Assembly: GCF_025628985.1 (NCBI RefSeq)
Contig: NZ_JAOTEM010000008.1
Coordinates: 1 to 47,889, forward strand
Reading direction: 5' to 3'
Length of the DNA stretch: 47,889 nucleotides
Source of the DNA: Chryseobacterium edaphi
GTDB lineage: Bacteria; Bacteroidota; Bacteroidia; Flavobacteriales; Weeksellaceae
Shown here piece by piece: positions 9,349 through 17,947 of the stretch. The position numbers and the translations under genes were made by a program. Below the pieces are notes generated by a model, which was not told the origin of the DNA, ran no database searches, and was given only the letters and a program-made list of their open reading frames with translations. How positions within the stretch are numbered: the stretch's first letter is position 1; each line of letters begins with the position of its first letter.

Positions 9349-10269
9349 ATGAAAACTTTAACACTTTTAATAATTTTCTTCTCTACATTATCTTGTAGTC
9401 AAACAAATAAAAATATTTCAAATATGAATATACCAAATTATCCTATTAAAAATCATGTTGTTTATGGCATTAATACAAGTATTCAATGCAGATTTGATTT
9501 ATTAATTAATGATATTTCAGCTGTTAACAACAGCTTAGGATATGCAACATATGATATAAATCCTTATGTTCTTAAAAATGGAAAATATAAAATTAAAATA
9601 AAACTTTATACGAAAGGGATTCCTCAAGATATTTTGGAAAAAACAAGAATAAACTTAGTAAAATACTTAAAAAATGATGAGGGCGAATTTGTGGAAAATA
9701 GTAAAGAAACAATTGAAGAACTTGTATTTAAATTAAATTTTAATAAAGACTCAATAATTCAAAAACAAGAATGGGAGGTGGACATAAAAGAACTTCCTTA
9801 TGAATTAGAAGGCTGGAATAAAGGTCAAGATTTAAGAAAATTAAATCAAAAAGATTTAGAACAAAAAGTTATAACCTATTATAAGAAGGTTTGGAGTATT
9901 CTAAATAATGGAGATGGAAATATGTGGTCTAATCTTACACAAAAAAGAAGTTATGAAACTGCTATTTTTGATTATAACTCTAAGGAAGAATTGGAAAGAT
10001 TTATGAAGGAAAATGAAGATGTAGTAAGCAAAAAAGCTAAAAATATGCTGATTCCTTTAGAAGATTTTGAGATGAAAATTTATGCTGATGGAAAACTGGT
10101 TACTCTTGAAAGAAAAGCACATACCAGAGATTTCAATAATTCATTTCCTTTAGATATCAAAGGTTGGAGTCCATTAATAAGAAAGTATTCCACGGGTGGA
10201 GGATCTGATTATCCTATATTGCTCTACCTTCCGGAAGGCAGTAATGAATTTGTAATCATAAGGAAATAG
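9349..10269 (+). CDS. Lipoprotein, intact first copy of a tandem family
   Basis: Translation from ATG 9349, one base after the previous stop, gives 306 residues starting MKTLTLLIIFFSTLSCSQ: a short lipoprotein signal with the lipobox LSCS. An ATG at 9313 lies inside the upstream gene and was discarded. The N-terminal module (about residues 20-140) is beta-rich. The C-terminal module (about 145-306) carries the signature LEGWNKGQDLRKLNQKDLEQ and a conserved end, GSNEFVIIRK. The same C-terminal module recurs at 11485-12012 and 12014-12943, so this is the one complete member of a duplicated set. It should be anchored in a membrane facing the periplasm, which fits an immunity protein against a periplasm- or membrane-acting effector. 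That function is inference. Confidence 0.75.
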   Translation: MKTLTLLIIFFSTLSCSQTNKNISNMNIPNYPIKNHVVYGINTSIQCRFDLLINDISAVNNSLGYATYDINPYVLKNGKYKIKIKLYTKGIPQDILEKTRINLVKYLKNDEGEFVENSKETIEELVFKLNFNKDSIIQKQEWEVDIKELPYELEGWNKGQDLRKLNQKDLEQKVITYYKKVWSILNNGDGNMWSNLTQKRSYETAIFDYNSKEELERFMKENEDVVSKKAKNMLIPLEDFEMKIYADGKLVTLERKAHTRDFNNSFPLDIKGWSPLIRKYSTGGGSDYPILLYLPEGSNEFVIIRK

Positions 10270-10272
10270 ACT

Positions 10273-10335
10273 ATGAAAAAGTTTTTTTTGTTTTTTTGTT
10301 TGATGATTTTAAACATACAAGATATTTCAAAATGA
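10273..10335 (+). pseudogene. Isolated signal-peptide fragment
   Basis: This 20-codon open frame reads MKKFFLFFCLMILNIQDISK and stops in a TGA that overlaps the ATG of the next lipoprotein frame. It is a signal-peptide-like start with no mature part. It lies in the lipoprotein array where other fragments are found, so a gene start left behind by recombination is the simplest reading. It could also simply be a short leader. Confidence 0.35.
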
Positions 10336-11042
10336 GATTTATTACATTGATATTATTAGTTCTTTTATTTCAAAGCTGTAACTGACAAGAAAATGAAACG
10401 TATTGGATTTCTAGCCATGTGAAGAAAGTAGATGGAGCGCCGATTAATGCAGGCACAAGCACAGCTTATATGGATATGATTGAAGATATGCAAATACATA
10501 TTTCTAAAAATATAGATTATTTGTTTTTCGCTTATCCTGATGAAAAAAAAATAAAAATTTCTGAATTTGTCTCCTTTTCTAATATTCGCTTTGTTGATGA
10601 TAAAAAACTTTTAGACAGCATTTATGATGTGAGTATCCAGAGAGATAGTTTAAGAATAAAATTTTATTTCGGTGGTAAAAAAGATAAAAACCAATATGTT
10701 TTGATGTTCTCGCCAACTAATAAAGAAGTTTTCTACCAAAAAAGCCAAAAATTAAGAAATGATAAAACGCGATTATTTGGAATGTTAAAATCTGTTGATT
10801 ATTCTGGATTAGACTTATTGCTTCCTGTACCATCATATTTTAATAAAAACATTAATTTAAATGTTTTAAACCCTGTTCAATTTGCAGAAATGATTTCCGT
10901 AGATAATGATGGTTTGCAGGTAAGTGCTAATCACTTTTCATTCAATCTGAAAAGCGAAAATAATTTAAAATACAGCGAATATTACATTCAAAGGTCAGAT
11001 AAGTTAAATTTCTTTGCAGCTAAGATTGGAAGTCAACTTTAG
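10332..11042 (+). pseudogene. Lipoprotein gene interrupted by an in-frame TGA after the lipobox
   Basis: From ATG 10332 the frame encodes MRFITLILLVLLFQSCN, a lipoprotein signal ending in the lipobox FQSC. It then meets TGA at 10383-10385 and continues open in the same frame for 219 codons (QENETYWISSHVKKVDGAPI and onward) to TAG at 11040. A GTG at 10419 could in principle start the downstream part, but this would lose the secretion signal and is unlikely to be the original start. The downstream protein contains beta-rich segments and no family I recognise. Either this is a recent nonsense mutation or a base-call error; the rest of the frame is undamaged, so inactivation would be recent. Confidence 0.6.
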
Positions 11043-11052
11043 CAATCTCAAG

Positions 11053-11475
11053 ATGATTATTAATGACAATACAAACTTAACCGACGCAATAATCCTGACT
11101 CAGAAAAATTTGAAGATTGAAGAAATAAAAAATCTTTTCAAAACCATCAATTCTAAAATGGGAAATGTAAAAGTAAGCGAAGATGAAGAGCAGTTCTATA
11201 TTGAAATTTCGTGGACAGACTCAAATAAGATGGTCAAACTAATTATTACCGACGAATCTGACAATACTGATGTATCTAATATTGTTTCGTCAGAAATTAT
11301 AAAACAAAAAAAACCGATAAATATTGAAAATTTATTAGAAAATTATCTCTCTTCTGCAAAAGAATCAGAAACTAAAATTACTATTGTTTCAAATGATCTT
11401 AGAAACATTGTAAAATCAGATGAGTTTTTATATAGAGTTGGAGGAAGACCACTCATTGTTGATTATAATCATTAA
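11053..11475 (+). CDS. Hypothetical small soluble protein
   Basis: The start at ATG 11053 gives 140 residues (MIINDNTNLTDAIILTQKNL). The upstream ATG at 11014 overlaps the preceding frame and adds an unlikely leader. No signal peptide or membrane segment is present, unlike its neighbours. The composition is acidic with many Ile, Asn and Lys, and the end reads YRVGGRPLIVDYNH. No family is recognised. It lies between two members of the lipoprotein array and may be a passenger of a cassette, or a cytoplasmic immunity protein. Confidence 0.45.
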   Translation: MIINDNTNLTDAIILTQKNLKIEEIKNLFKTINSKMGNVKVSEDEEQFYIEISWTDSNKMVKLIITDESDNTDVSNIVSSEIIKQKKPINIENLLENYLSSAKESETKITIVSNDLRNIVKSDEFLYRVGGRPLIVDYNH

Positions 11476-11484
11476 AAAAATTGA

Positions 11485-12012
11485 ATGATAAACTCAGGAT
11501 TTGATGGAGCCCTGAAAGAATTGGAAGTAGAAATAAAAGATTTACCATATAATTTAGAAGGCTGGAGTAAAGGTCAAGATTTAAGAAAATTTGACAAAAT
11601 TATACTTGAGCAAAAGGTTGTTTCTTTTTATAAGAATTTATGGACTATTCTTAATAATGGAGATGGAGAAAAGTATATTAAATTATGGAATAAAGCGGAT
11701 CAGGAATTAATTGAGTACGACTATGAATTAAACATTGATCAGATAAATGAAGAAGAAATAGATTTTATAAATAAGAAATGTTTAAATATGATAGCTGATT
11801 TTGAAGATTATGAGATGAAAATTTATGCTGATGGAAGACTAGTAAGCTTTAGAAGAAAAAACCATACTAAACAGTTTAACAATAAATCTCCATTAGATGT
11901 TTTTAACTGGAGTCCTCTAATTAGAAAAGCAAAATTAAGTGGAGGAGATGACTATTCTGTTCTATTATATCTTTCGGAAGGCAGTAATGATTTTGTAATT
12001 ATTCGAAAATAA
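11485..12012 (+). pseudogene. 5'-truncated copy of the tandem lipoprotein family
   Basis: The 175-residue frame lines up with only the C-terminal module of the intact lipoprotein at 9349-10269. It has LEVEIKDLPYNLEGWSKGQD against WEVDIKELPYELEGWNKGQD, then NNGDGEKY, FEDYEMKIYADGRLVSFRRK and the shared end GSNDFVIIRK. The lipoprotein signal and the N-terminal module are missing, and the first dozen residues (MINSGFDGALKE) match nothing in the parent. It may still be translated but would stay in the cytoplasm. Truncated copies next to intact ones suggest loss by recombination between repeats. Confidence 0.65.
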
Positions 12013-12013
12013 T

Positions 12014-12943
12014 ATGCGTTCATTTTTTATTATTCTAAGTGTATTTTCTTCTTTGTTCTGCCACAGTCAAGACAAAAAAGAAACAATGGAGCTAAAAGAA
12101 TATAAATACAAAAATGACAAAAGACCAATATATATTTTAGGGCTTAATGTTCCTGGTTCTCATGAAGTCTATGTAAATGATATATTGATTGATTTTGAAA
12201 ATGAACCTTCAATGCATAATTATGGAGCAGATATCAACCCTTATATATTAAAAAGCGGAACTTATACTTTTAAAGTAAGAGTTTATCCTACTGTAGGAGA
12301 AGAAAATGGTATTACTCCCGAAACTGCAAAGTTCATCAAAGTTTCATTAGATACTGCCGAAAGAAACTTAAGTGGAAAAGGAGGAACACGTACAATACCC
12401 GATACTTATCAAGTTCTTCAAAGTTTCTCAGTTCCAAAAATTGATAAACCTTTACCATTTATAGATATTACTGGAAGCTTTAAAATTGAAGTGCCCTATG
12501 AATTAGAAGGCTGGAATAAGGGTCAGGATTTAAGTAAAATGGATTAGAAGGTATTACAACAAAAAGTAGTGGATTATTATCAAAAACTTTGGAATATTCT
12601 TAATGAAGGAGATGGAGAAAAATGGGAAAATTTGACAAAAATTAGAAAACAAGAAGTTGACATATCATTATATAGATATGATAATGATAACAATGAAGAT
12701 ATCAACAAGATAAAAGAAAGAAAAAATAGAATGGCTCCTTTAGAGGATTATAGAATGAAAATTTATGGAAATGGAAAGCTTGTTCTTAGAGAGACACATA
12801 CTAAAGAATTAAATGGAAAAAATATTGATGTGAAAAATGAGAGTCCTTTAATAAGAAATGGTAAAACAAAAGGTGTTAGTTTTTACCCTGTTAAGCTTTA
12901 TTTACCAATAGAAAACAATGATTTTGTAATAATAAGACATTAA
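12014..12943 (+). pseudogene. Third copy of the tandem lipoprotein family, split by an in-frame TAG
   Basis: The frame opens with a signal (MRSFFIILSVFSSLFCHSQD) and an N-terminal module comparable to that of the 9349 copy (DINPYILKSGTYTFKVRVYP against DINPYVLKNGKYKIKIKLYT). It runs into the C-terminal module at VPYELEGWNKGQDL, where TAG at 12545-12547 stops it. The same frame continues open to TAA 12941-12943 with the expected module (QQKVVDYYQKLWNILNEGDG, then NNDFVIIRH). Against the intact copy the TAG sits in the stretch between GQDL and the QKV motif, so a single point mutation explains it. Up to the stop, 177 residues could be made. Confidence 0.75.
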
Positions 12944-12946
12944 GAT

Positions 12947-13057
12947 ATGCGCTCTTTTTTTATTATTCTAAGCCAATTTTCTTTTTTGTCCTGCCACTGT
13001 AAGTCTCCCCAAATGTTAGACAGAATTATACCCTCATTTTGTTTTGTAAAACTATAA
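12947..13057 (+). pseudogene. Fourth copy reduced to its signal peptide
   Basis: Three bases after the third copy, a frame begins MRSFFIILSQFSFLSCH, closely matching the start of that copy (MRSFFIILSVFSSLFCH) in both DNA and protein. After about 13003 the match ends abruptly and the frame runs through unrelated sequence to a stop at 13055. This places a recombination or insertion breakpoint near 13003 and marks the right-hand edge of the lipoprotein array. Confidence 0.6.
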
Positions 13058-13063
13058 AATATT

Positions 13064-13180
13064 TCATTCTGTTGTCGATGTTGGCAAAATTTTTTGAAAA
13101 GGAGAAAACTCTGTGTCGACATTGCTGATCTGTTCAGCTGTGAGTGTTGTGTTGATGCGGTTGTTGTTCAAATTTGACAT
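13064..13180 (-). pseudogene. Short minus-strand frame, possible 5' remnant of a small protein gene
   Basis: On the minus strand an ATG at 13178-13180 opens 38 codons (MSNLNNNRINTTLTAEQISN and onward) ending at 13064. The start loosely recalls small proteins of Bacteroidota whose N-terminus reads NRIxxTLTA, but those are much longer. The fragment ends near the breakpoint at about 13003 described for the fourth lipoprotein copy, so it may be the other side of the same rearrangement. The assignment is weak. Confidence 0.25.
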
Positions 13181-13544
13181 CTTTTGTTTGTTTTTGGTTA
13201 ATAAATATTCTTTGACGTATTCCTAAAGATATATGATTCTATCCCTATGTGTTCAATTATTCAAAAATAAAAATTTATTTAATAAAAATTCAATTCCTTT
13301 TGAAAATTTTCTGTTTTTTAAATAATATTTTTCAGTAAAATTAGATAGATGGGTAAAAAACAAATCATTATCAGCAGGTACTATTCATAAATTTCTATTC
13401 AAAAAGAAATGATCACATAAAAAACATTTTTAGCATTATCTTTTTTATAGATATTTTAACTTATGTTTAACTACTGAAGCCGATTATTTAGACAGCGATA
13501 TAAAAGGAATAAGCGTACTTTAGCAGCTATAAATTTAATGTACG
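13181..13544. other. AT-rich intergenic region before mreB
   Basis: No gene is seen in these 364 bases. The sequence is strongly AT-rich and marks the transition between the T6SS island and the ordinary chromosome. Close to mreB, TACTTTAG at about 13516 resembles a degenerate Bacteroidota -7 element (TAnnTTTG), but no matching TTG lies at the usual distance, so I do not call a promoter. Confidence 0.5.
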
Positions 13545-14570
13545 ATGGGGATATTTGATATGTTTACGGAGGAGATTGCAATTGATTTGGGAACGGCTAA
13601 TACCCTGATAATACACAATAATAAAATTGTCATCGATGAACCCTCGATTGTGGCTATTGACCGTCTTACAGGGAAGGCAATTGCTGTCGGAACGCAGGCA
13701 AAAATGATGCAGGGGAAAACGCACGAAAACATTAAAGTAATAAGACCGCTCAAAGACGGTGTCATTGCAGATTTTCATGCTTCCGAACACATGATCAAAG
13801 AATTTATCAAACAGATTACTCAAATCAAAGGCAAGTTGATACAGCCTGCACTCAGAATTGTGATTTGTATTCCGTCGGGAATTACGGAAGTTGAAAAACG
13901 TGCGGTTAGAGATTCTGCCCAAAAAGTAAATGCTAAAGAAGTGATTCTGATCTATGAGCCGATGGCGGCAGCAATTGGAGCGGGTATTGATGTGGAAAGT
14001 CCGGAAGGAAACATGATAGTCGATATAGGAGGCGGAACTACAGAAATAGCGGTCATCGCATTGGGAGGAATCGTGGTCGACAGATCTTTAAAAATAGCCG
14101 GAGACGTTTTTACAAATGATATTTCGTATTTTATCAGATCACAGCACAATCTGGATATTGGCGAAAGAACTGCTGAGAGAATAAAAATTGAGATAGGTTC
14201 TGCGTTGGAAGAATTAGACTTTTCTTTAGAAAATATGGCAGTTCAGGGGAAAGATCTTCTGACCGGAAAACCGAAAGAAATCATGGTTACTTATAAAGAA
14301 ATTTTTCAGGCTCTGGACAAATCTATTATGAGAATTGAAGATGCAATAATGGAAACCCTCTCAATCACTCCTCCGGAACTTGCAACGGATATTTACAGAA
14401 CAGGAATTTTTCTTGCGGGAGGCGGTGCATTACTCAACGGATTGGCAGACAGAATTCACCGAAAAACAGGATTGCCCGTGTTTGTTGCAGAAGATCCTTT
14501 GAGAGCTGTGGTCCGCGGAACGGGTATCGCTCTTAAAAATATCAATAAATTTAGGTTTTTGATGAAGTAA
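13545..14570 (+). CDS. mreB: Rod-shape actin homologue MreB, solitary copy
   Basis: The 341-residue product is an MreB actin-fold ATPase, which polymerises under the membrane and guides cell-wall synthesis. Phosphate 1 is at residues 11-20 (IAIDLGTANT), phosphate 2 at about 157-168 (IVDIGGGTTEIA), and the adenosine motif near 287-300 (GIFLAGGGALLNG). The conserved end VVRGTGIALKN is also present. Length is normal for the family. Unlike the usual flavobacterial arrangement, no mreC, mreD, pbp or rodA gene follows. A terminator and then the ergothioneine operon come next. It may therefore be a second, stand-alone MreB rather than the housekeeping copy. The ATG at 13545 is preferred because MGIFDMFTEEIAIDLG matches family starts. 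Confidence 0.93.
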   Translation: MGIFDMFTEEIAIDLGTANTLIIHNNKIVIDEPSIVAIDRLTGKAIAVGTQAKMMQGKTHENIKVIRPLKDGVIADFHASEHMIKEFIKQITQIKGKLIQPALRIVICIPSGITEVEKRAVRDSAQKVNAKEVILIYEPMAAAIGAGIDVESPEGNMIVDIGGGTTEIAVIALGGIVVDRSLKIAGDVFTNDISYFIRSQHNLDIGERTAERIKIEIGSALEELDFSLENMAVQGKDLLTGKPKEIMVTYKEIFQALDKSIMRIEDAIMETLSITPPELATDIYRTGIFLAGGGALLNGLADRIHRKTGLPVFVAEDPLRAVVRGTGIALKNINKFRFLMK

Positions 14571-14666
14571 AATATATAATTTGAAATTAATTTTTCTCTC
14601 CTGTTGTGTTACAGGTTATCAGTCGTAAAGAATTTTATGCGAAATAATATTTAAATTAAATCACTT

Positions 14667-14692
14667 CCTGTCTGTTTATCAGACAGGATTTT
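14667..14692 (+). terminator. Hairpin terminator after mreB
   Basis: A perfect 8-bp stem (CCTGTCTG at 14667-14674 and CAGACAGG at 14680-14687) closes a 5-base loop and is followed by ATTTTTTAT. This is a typical intrinsic terminator about 100 bases after the mreB stop. It separates mreB from the ergothioneine operon. Confidence 0.8.
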
Positions 14693-14854
14693 TTATATAT
14701 AAATTTTCTATTACAAAATCATTTATCACAATGAAAATTAATTGTATATTCGATTAGAAGAGATTGCAGAAGCACACCACACCAATTGATAGAGATTTAT
14801 GCAGATGGCGGCAAGATAGTTGTACTTACGCAATAACCAAAATCAAAATATACT

Positions 14855-15844
14855 ATGAATGTACAGGTAGATACAGATTCTCAGATCGAAAATGATCAGA
14901 CAAACGTTGTGAAATTCCGTTCGGATGTTCTCAACGGTCTTAAAAATAATCCCAAAAAATTATCATCAAAATACTTTTACGATAAAATAGGCGACCATCT
15001 TTTCCAGGAAATAATGGCAATGCCGGAATATTATCTCACCAAATGCGAACTTGATATATTTAAAAATAAAACAGAAAATCTCACCGGTCTTATCGCATCA
15101 GAAAATGAACCGTTTGATTTGATCGAATTGGGAGCGGGAGACGCAATGAAATCAACTTTTTTGCTGAAATATTTAGTCGAAAAAGGAAAAGATTTTACCT
15201 ATATGCCGATTGATATTTCAGGAAATATTTTATCAATTTTAAATGAAAAACTAAATATTGAGATTCCAAACCTTGAAATTACCTCTTTGGAAGGCGATTA
15301 TTTCGATATGCTGGATAAAGCTGCTTCAATGTCTTCAAGAAAAAAAGTGGTTTTGTTTTTAGGAAGCAATATCGGGAACATGAATAAAGATGAAGCCGAA
15401 AGCTTTTGTCTTGAATTAAATAAAAATGTCAATTCGGGAGATGTTGTTTTGATTGGTTTTGATCTGAAGAAAAATCCGCACGTTATTCTGAGTGCTTATA
15501 ATGATCAGAGTGGAACTACAGCAGCATTTAATCTCAATCTTTTAAGCCGTATCAATCGAGAACTCAATGCCAATTTTGAGGTTGAAAATTTCCAGCATTA
15601 TCAAACGTATGATCCTGTAAGTGGAGATTGCAGAAGCTATCTTGTAAGTCTGAAAGATCAAAAAGTATTAATTGAAAACGAAGTTATTTCATTTAAAGAA
15701 AACGAGTTAATCGATATGGAAGTTTCCAGAAAATTTTCAGAATCGGGAATCGTTGAACTCGCAGAAAAATCTGGTTTTAAAGTTGTAGGAGAAATAAAAG
15801 ATTCTAAAAACTGGTTTGTAGATTCAGTCTGGGAAGTGATTTAA
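14855..15844 (+). CDS. egtD: L-histidine N-alpha-methyltransferase EgtD (hercynine synthase)
   Basis: The 329-residue enzyme uses three S-adenosylmethionine to trimethylate the amino group of histidine, giving hercynine, the first step of ergothioneine synthesis. Seen motifs are the N-terminal family signature SSKYFYDKIGDHLFQEI (37-53) with MPEYYLTKCE (56-65), the SAM loop ELGAGDAMKS (91-100), LGSNIGN (169-175) and the substrate region GFDLKKNPHV with AYNDQSGTTAAFN (201-226). Length fits the family. It is the first gene of a five-gene run with egtB 15 bases downstream. No clear promoter was identified in the 160 bases between the mreB terminator and the start. Confidence 0.95.
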   Translation: MNVQVDTDSQIENDQTNVVKFRSDVLNGLKNNPKKLSSKYFYDKIGDHLFQEIMAMPEYYLTKCELDIFKNKTENLTGLIASENEPFDLIELGAGDAMKSTFLLKYLVEKGKDFTYMPIDISGNILSILNEKLNIEIPNLEITSLEGDYFDMLDKAASMSSRKKVVLFLGSNIGNMNKDEAESFCLELNKNVNSGDVVLIGFDLKKNPHVILSAYNDQSGTTAAFNLNLLSRINRELNANFEVENFQHYQTYDPVSGDCRSYLVSLKDQKVLIENEVISFKENELIDMEVSRKFSESGIVELAEKSGFKVVGEIKDSKNWFVDSVWEVI

Positions 15845-15859
15845 TAAAAAACGAATACA

Positions 15860-17032
15860 ATGACACCACAAACACTCACAAAGAATTTTGTTAAAAGATA
15901 TTCAGAAATCCGAAAGCATTCGGAAGAAATCTGCGCACCTCTGGAAATTGAAGATTACGTTGTACAGCCCATTGTGGATGTGAGTCCGCCGAAATGGCAT
16001 CTCGGTCATACAACCTGGTTTTTTGAGACCTTTATTTTGATGCCCAATATTCCAGATTATAAAGTTTTTGACGCGCAGTATAACTTTGTATTCAATAGCT
16101 ATTACGAAACGGTTGGAGCGAGAGTAATCCGTACTGACAGAGGAAATCTGAGCCGTCCTTCTGTTTCGGATATTTATCAATACCGAAAATATGTTGACGA
16201 AAAAATGCAGGATTTTCTTCAAAGCAATCTGATGAATGAAAGCATCGAATCTTTATTGGAATTGGGTTTAAATCACGAACAGCAACATCAAGAATTATTA
16301 CTGACTGATATCAAATATATTTTAGGACACAATCCTCTTTTTCCGGTTTATAAAAAAGAAATTAAGGAGGAAACTGAAGTTATCGATCGTTCTGAAATGA
16401 TCAGATTTTCTGAAGGTGTTTACGAAATTGGGTTTGAAGGGGAAGATTTTTGTTTTGATAATGAATTGGGAAGACATAAGGTTTATTTAAATGATTTTGA
16501 AATTTCTAATCAACTCGTTACCAACGGAGAGTATTTGGAATTCATGGAAACTGAAGGCTATTCTGATTTCAGACATTGGCACGCAGAAGGATGGGATTGG
16601 GTAAAACAAAACGAGGCGAAATCTCCGTTATACTGGCATTTTGTTGATGGAAAATGGATGAATTACACATTAAACGGTTTGCAAGAAATCAACCCTGATG
16701 AACCGCTTTGTCATATTAATTTCTTCGAAGCTTCTGCTTTCGCATCCTGGAAAGAAATGCGTTTGCCAACCGAGGCAGAATGGGAAATTGCATCTGATTA
16801 TTTTGATTGGGGAAAACGCTGGGAATGGACAAATTCTGCCTATTTACCTTATCCCGGATTTAAAAAAGAAGCCGGAGCAGTCGGAGAATACAACGGAAAA
16901 TTTATGGTCAACCAAACCGTTCTTCGTGGCGGTTCAGAAGCAACCCCGATTGGTCACAGCAGAAATACATACAGGAATTTTTTTCCTACCAATTTACAAT
17001 GGCAATTCACAGGAATCCGTTTGGCTAAATAA
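15860..17032 (+). CDS. egtB: Hercynine oxygenase / sulfoxide synthase EgtB
   Basis: The 390-residue non-haem iron enzyme couples hercynine to a thiol donor with oxygen, forming the C-S bond of ergothioneine as a sulfoxide. An N-terminal DinB-like domain carries the likely iron ligands: His50 in KWHLGHTTWFFE and His139/His143 in NHEQQHQELLL. The C-terminal formylglycine-generating-enzyme-like domain (about 195-390) shows RLPTEAEWEIA, VLRGGSEAT and FTGIRLAK. There is no egtA (glutamate-cysteine ligase) or egtC (amidohydrolase) nearby. This suggests that free cysteine, rather than gamma-glutamylcysteine, is the sulfur donor, as known for some non-actinobacterial EgtB enzymes; that is inference. 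Confidence 0.95.
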   Translation: MTPQTLTKNFVKRYSEIRKHSEEICAPLEIEDYVVQPIVDVSPPKWHLGHTTWFFETFILMPNIPDYKVFDAQYNFVFNSYYETVGARVIRTDRGNLSRPSVSDIYQYRKYVDEKMQDFLQSNLMNESIESLLELGLNHEQQHQELLLTDIKYILGHNPLFPVYKKEIKEETEVIDRSEMIRFSEGVYEIGFEGEDFCFDNELGRHKVYLNDFEISNQLVTNGEYLEFMETEGYSDFRHWHAEGWDWVKQNEAKSPLYWHFVDGKWMNYTLNGLQEINPDEPLCHINFFEASAFASWKEMRLPTEAEWEIASDYFDWGKRWEWTNSAYLPYPGFKKEAGAVGEYNGKFMVNQTVLRGGSEATPIGHSRNTYRNFFPTNLQWQFTGIRLAK

Positions 17033-17038
17033 TTTTTG

Positions 17039-17947
17039 ATGATTAAAGTAGAATCTGTTTCTAAAAGTTTTGACGGAAAAATAGCAGTCGATGATATTTC
17101 CTTTCACGCAAATGATAAGGAAATTTTGGTGCTTTTGGGAACAAGCGGTTGTGGAAAAACAACTACGCTGAAAATGATCAACCGACTGATAGAAGCCGAT
17201 TTCGGAACTATTTTAATTGACGGAAAAAATATCCGTGATCAGAAAGTAGAAGAACTCAGGATGGGAATTGGTTTTGTGATGCAAAATTCAGGATTGTTTC
17301 CTCATTACACAATCAGAGAAAACATCGCAACAGTTCCGAATTTACTTAAATGGGACAAAAATAAAACAGAAGACCGTACTCACGAGCTTTTAACTAAATT
17401 AAATCTTTCAAGCGAAATTCTTAATCGTTTTCCAAGTGAATTAAGCGGTGGTCAACAGCAAAGAGTAGGAATTGCAAGAGCTTTGATTGCAAATTCTCCG
17501 ATCTTATTAATGGATGAACCTTTTGGTGCTTTAGACAACATTACCAAAGCCGATATTCACTCGGAATTTAAATCTCTGGAAGAACTAAAAAACAAAACGA
17601 TCATTCTTGTGACACACGATGTGCAGGAAGCTTTTGAATTAGGTCACAGAATTTGTTTGATGGATAAAGGAAAGATCATACAAATCGGAACTCCTAGAGA
17701 AATGCTTTACCATCCGCAGAATGATTTCGTTAAAGAATTTTTCGCAGCCAACCGATTATTGCTGGAATATAAAATTACCCTTTTGAAAGATTTAAAGCCA
17801 TTATTAAGTGATTTTAATTTTGATTTCTCTGAAGATTCCAATGTTTGGAACTCTTTACAAAAATTAAATTTAGATGGTCAAAAAACTGAGCATTACGAAA
17901 GTCTGGTTAAAGCATTTAACGATTACAGAAAACAACAGATCGTATGA
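17039..17947 (+). CDS. ABC transporter ATPase, OpuCA/ProV type, probable ergothioneine importer
   Basis: The 302-residue ATPase has Walker A GTSGCGKTT (34-42), the Q-loop MQNSG (81-85), the signature LSGGQQQR (135-142), Walker B ILLMDEP (155-161) and the switch His193 (VTHDV). It is of the quaternary-amine type. The C-terminal tail of about 65 residues is too short for the paired CBS domains of OpuA/ProV. ATG 17039 is used; a TTG three bases upstream would merely add one Met. The gene begins 6 bases after the egtB stop and its own stop overlaps the next start (ATGA at 17944). This tight coupling to both synthesis and permease genes supports an ergothioneine (EgtV-like) rather than betaine role. 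Confidence 0.9.
   Translation: MIKVESVSKSFDGKIAVDDISFHANDKEILVLLGTSGCGKTTTLKMINRLIEADFGTILIDGKNIRDQKVEELRMGIGFVMQNSGLFPHYTIRENIATVPNLLKWDKNKTEDRTHELLTKLNLSSEILNRFPSELSGGQQQRVGIARALIANSPILLMDEPFGALDNITKADIHSEFKSLEELKNKTIILVTHDVQEAFELGHRICLMDKGKIIQIGTPREMLYHPQNDFVKEFFAANRLLLEYKITLLKDLKPLLSDFNFDFSEDSNVWNSLQKLNLDGQKTEHYESLVKAFNDYRKQQIV

Noticed and set aside
10419..11042. GTG-started 207-codon gene as an intact independent protein
   Set aside because: The upstream lipoprotein signal is in the same frame, just before a TGA, and explains the sequence better than a GTG start in the middle.
12940..13122. 60-codon minus-strand frame over the end of the lipoprotein array
   Set aside because: It crosses the breakpoint near 13003 and the signal-peptide remnant. 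Another minus frame (13064-13180) has the better start, and neither is a confident gene.
16698..17039. 113-codon frame inside egtB
   Set aside because: Out-of-frame shadow of the conserved EgtB C-terminal domain.
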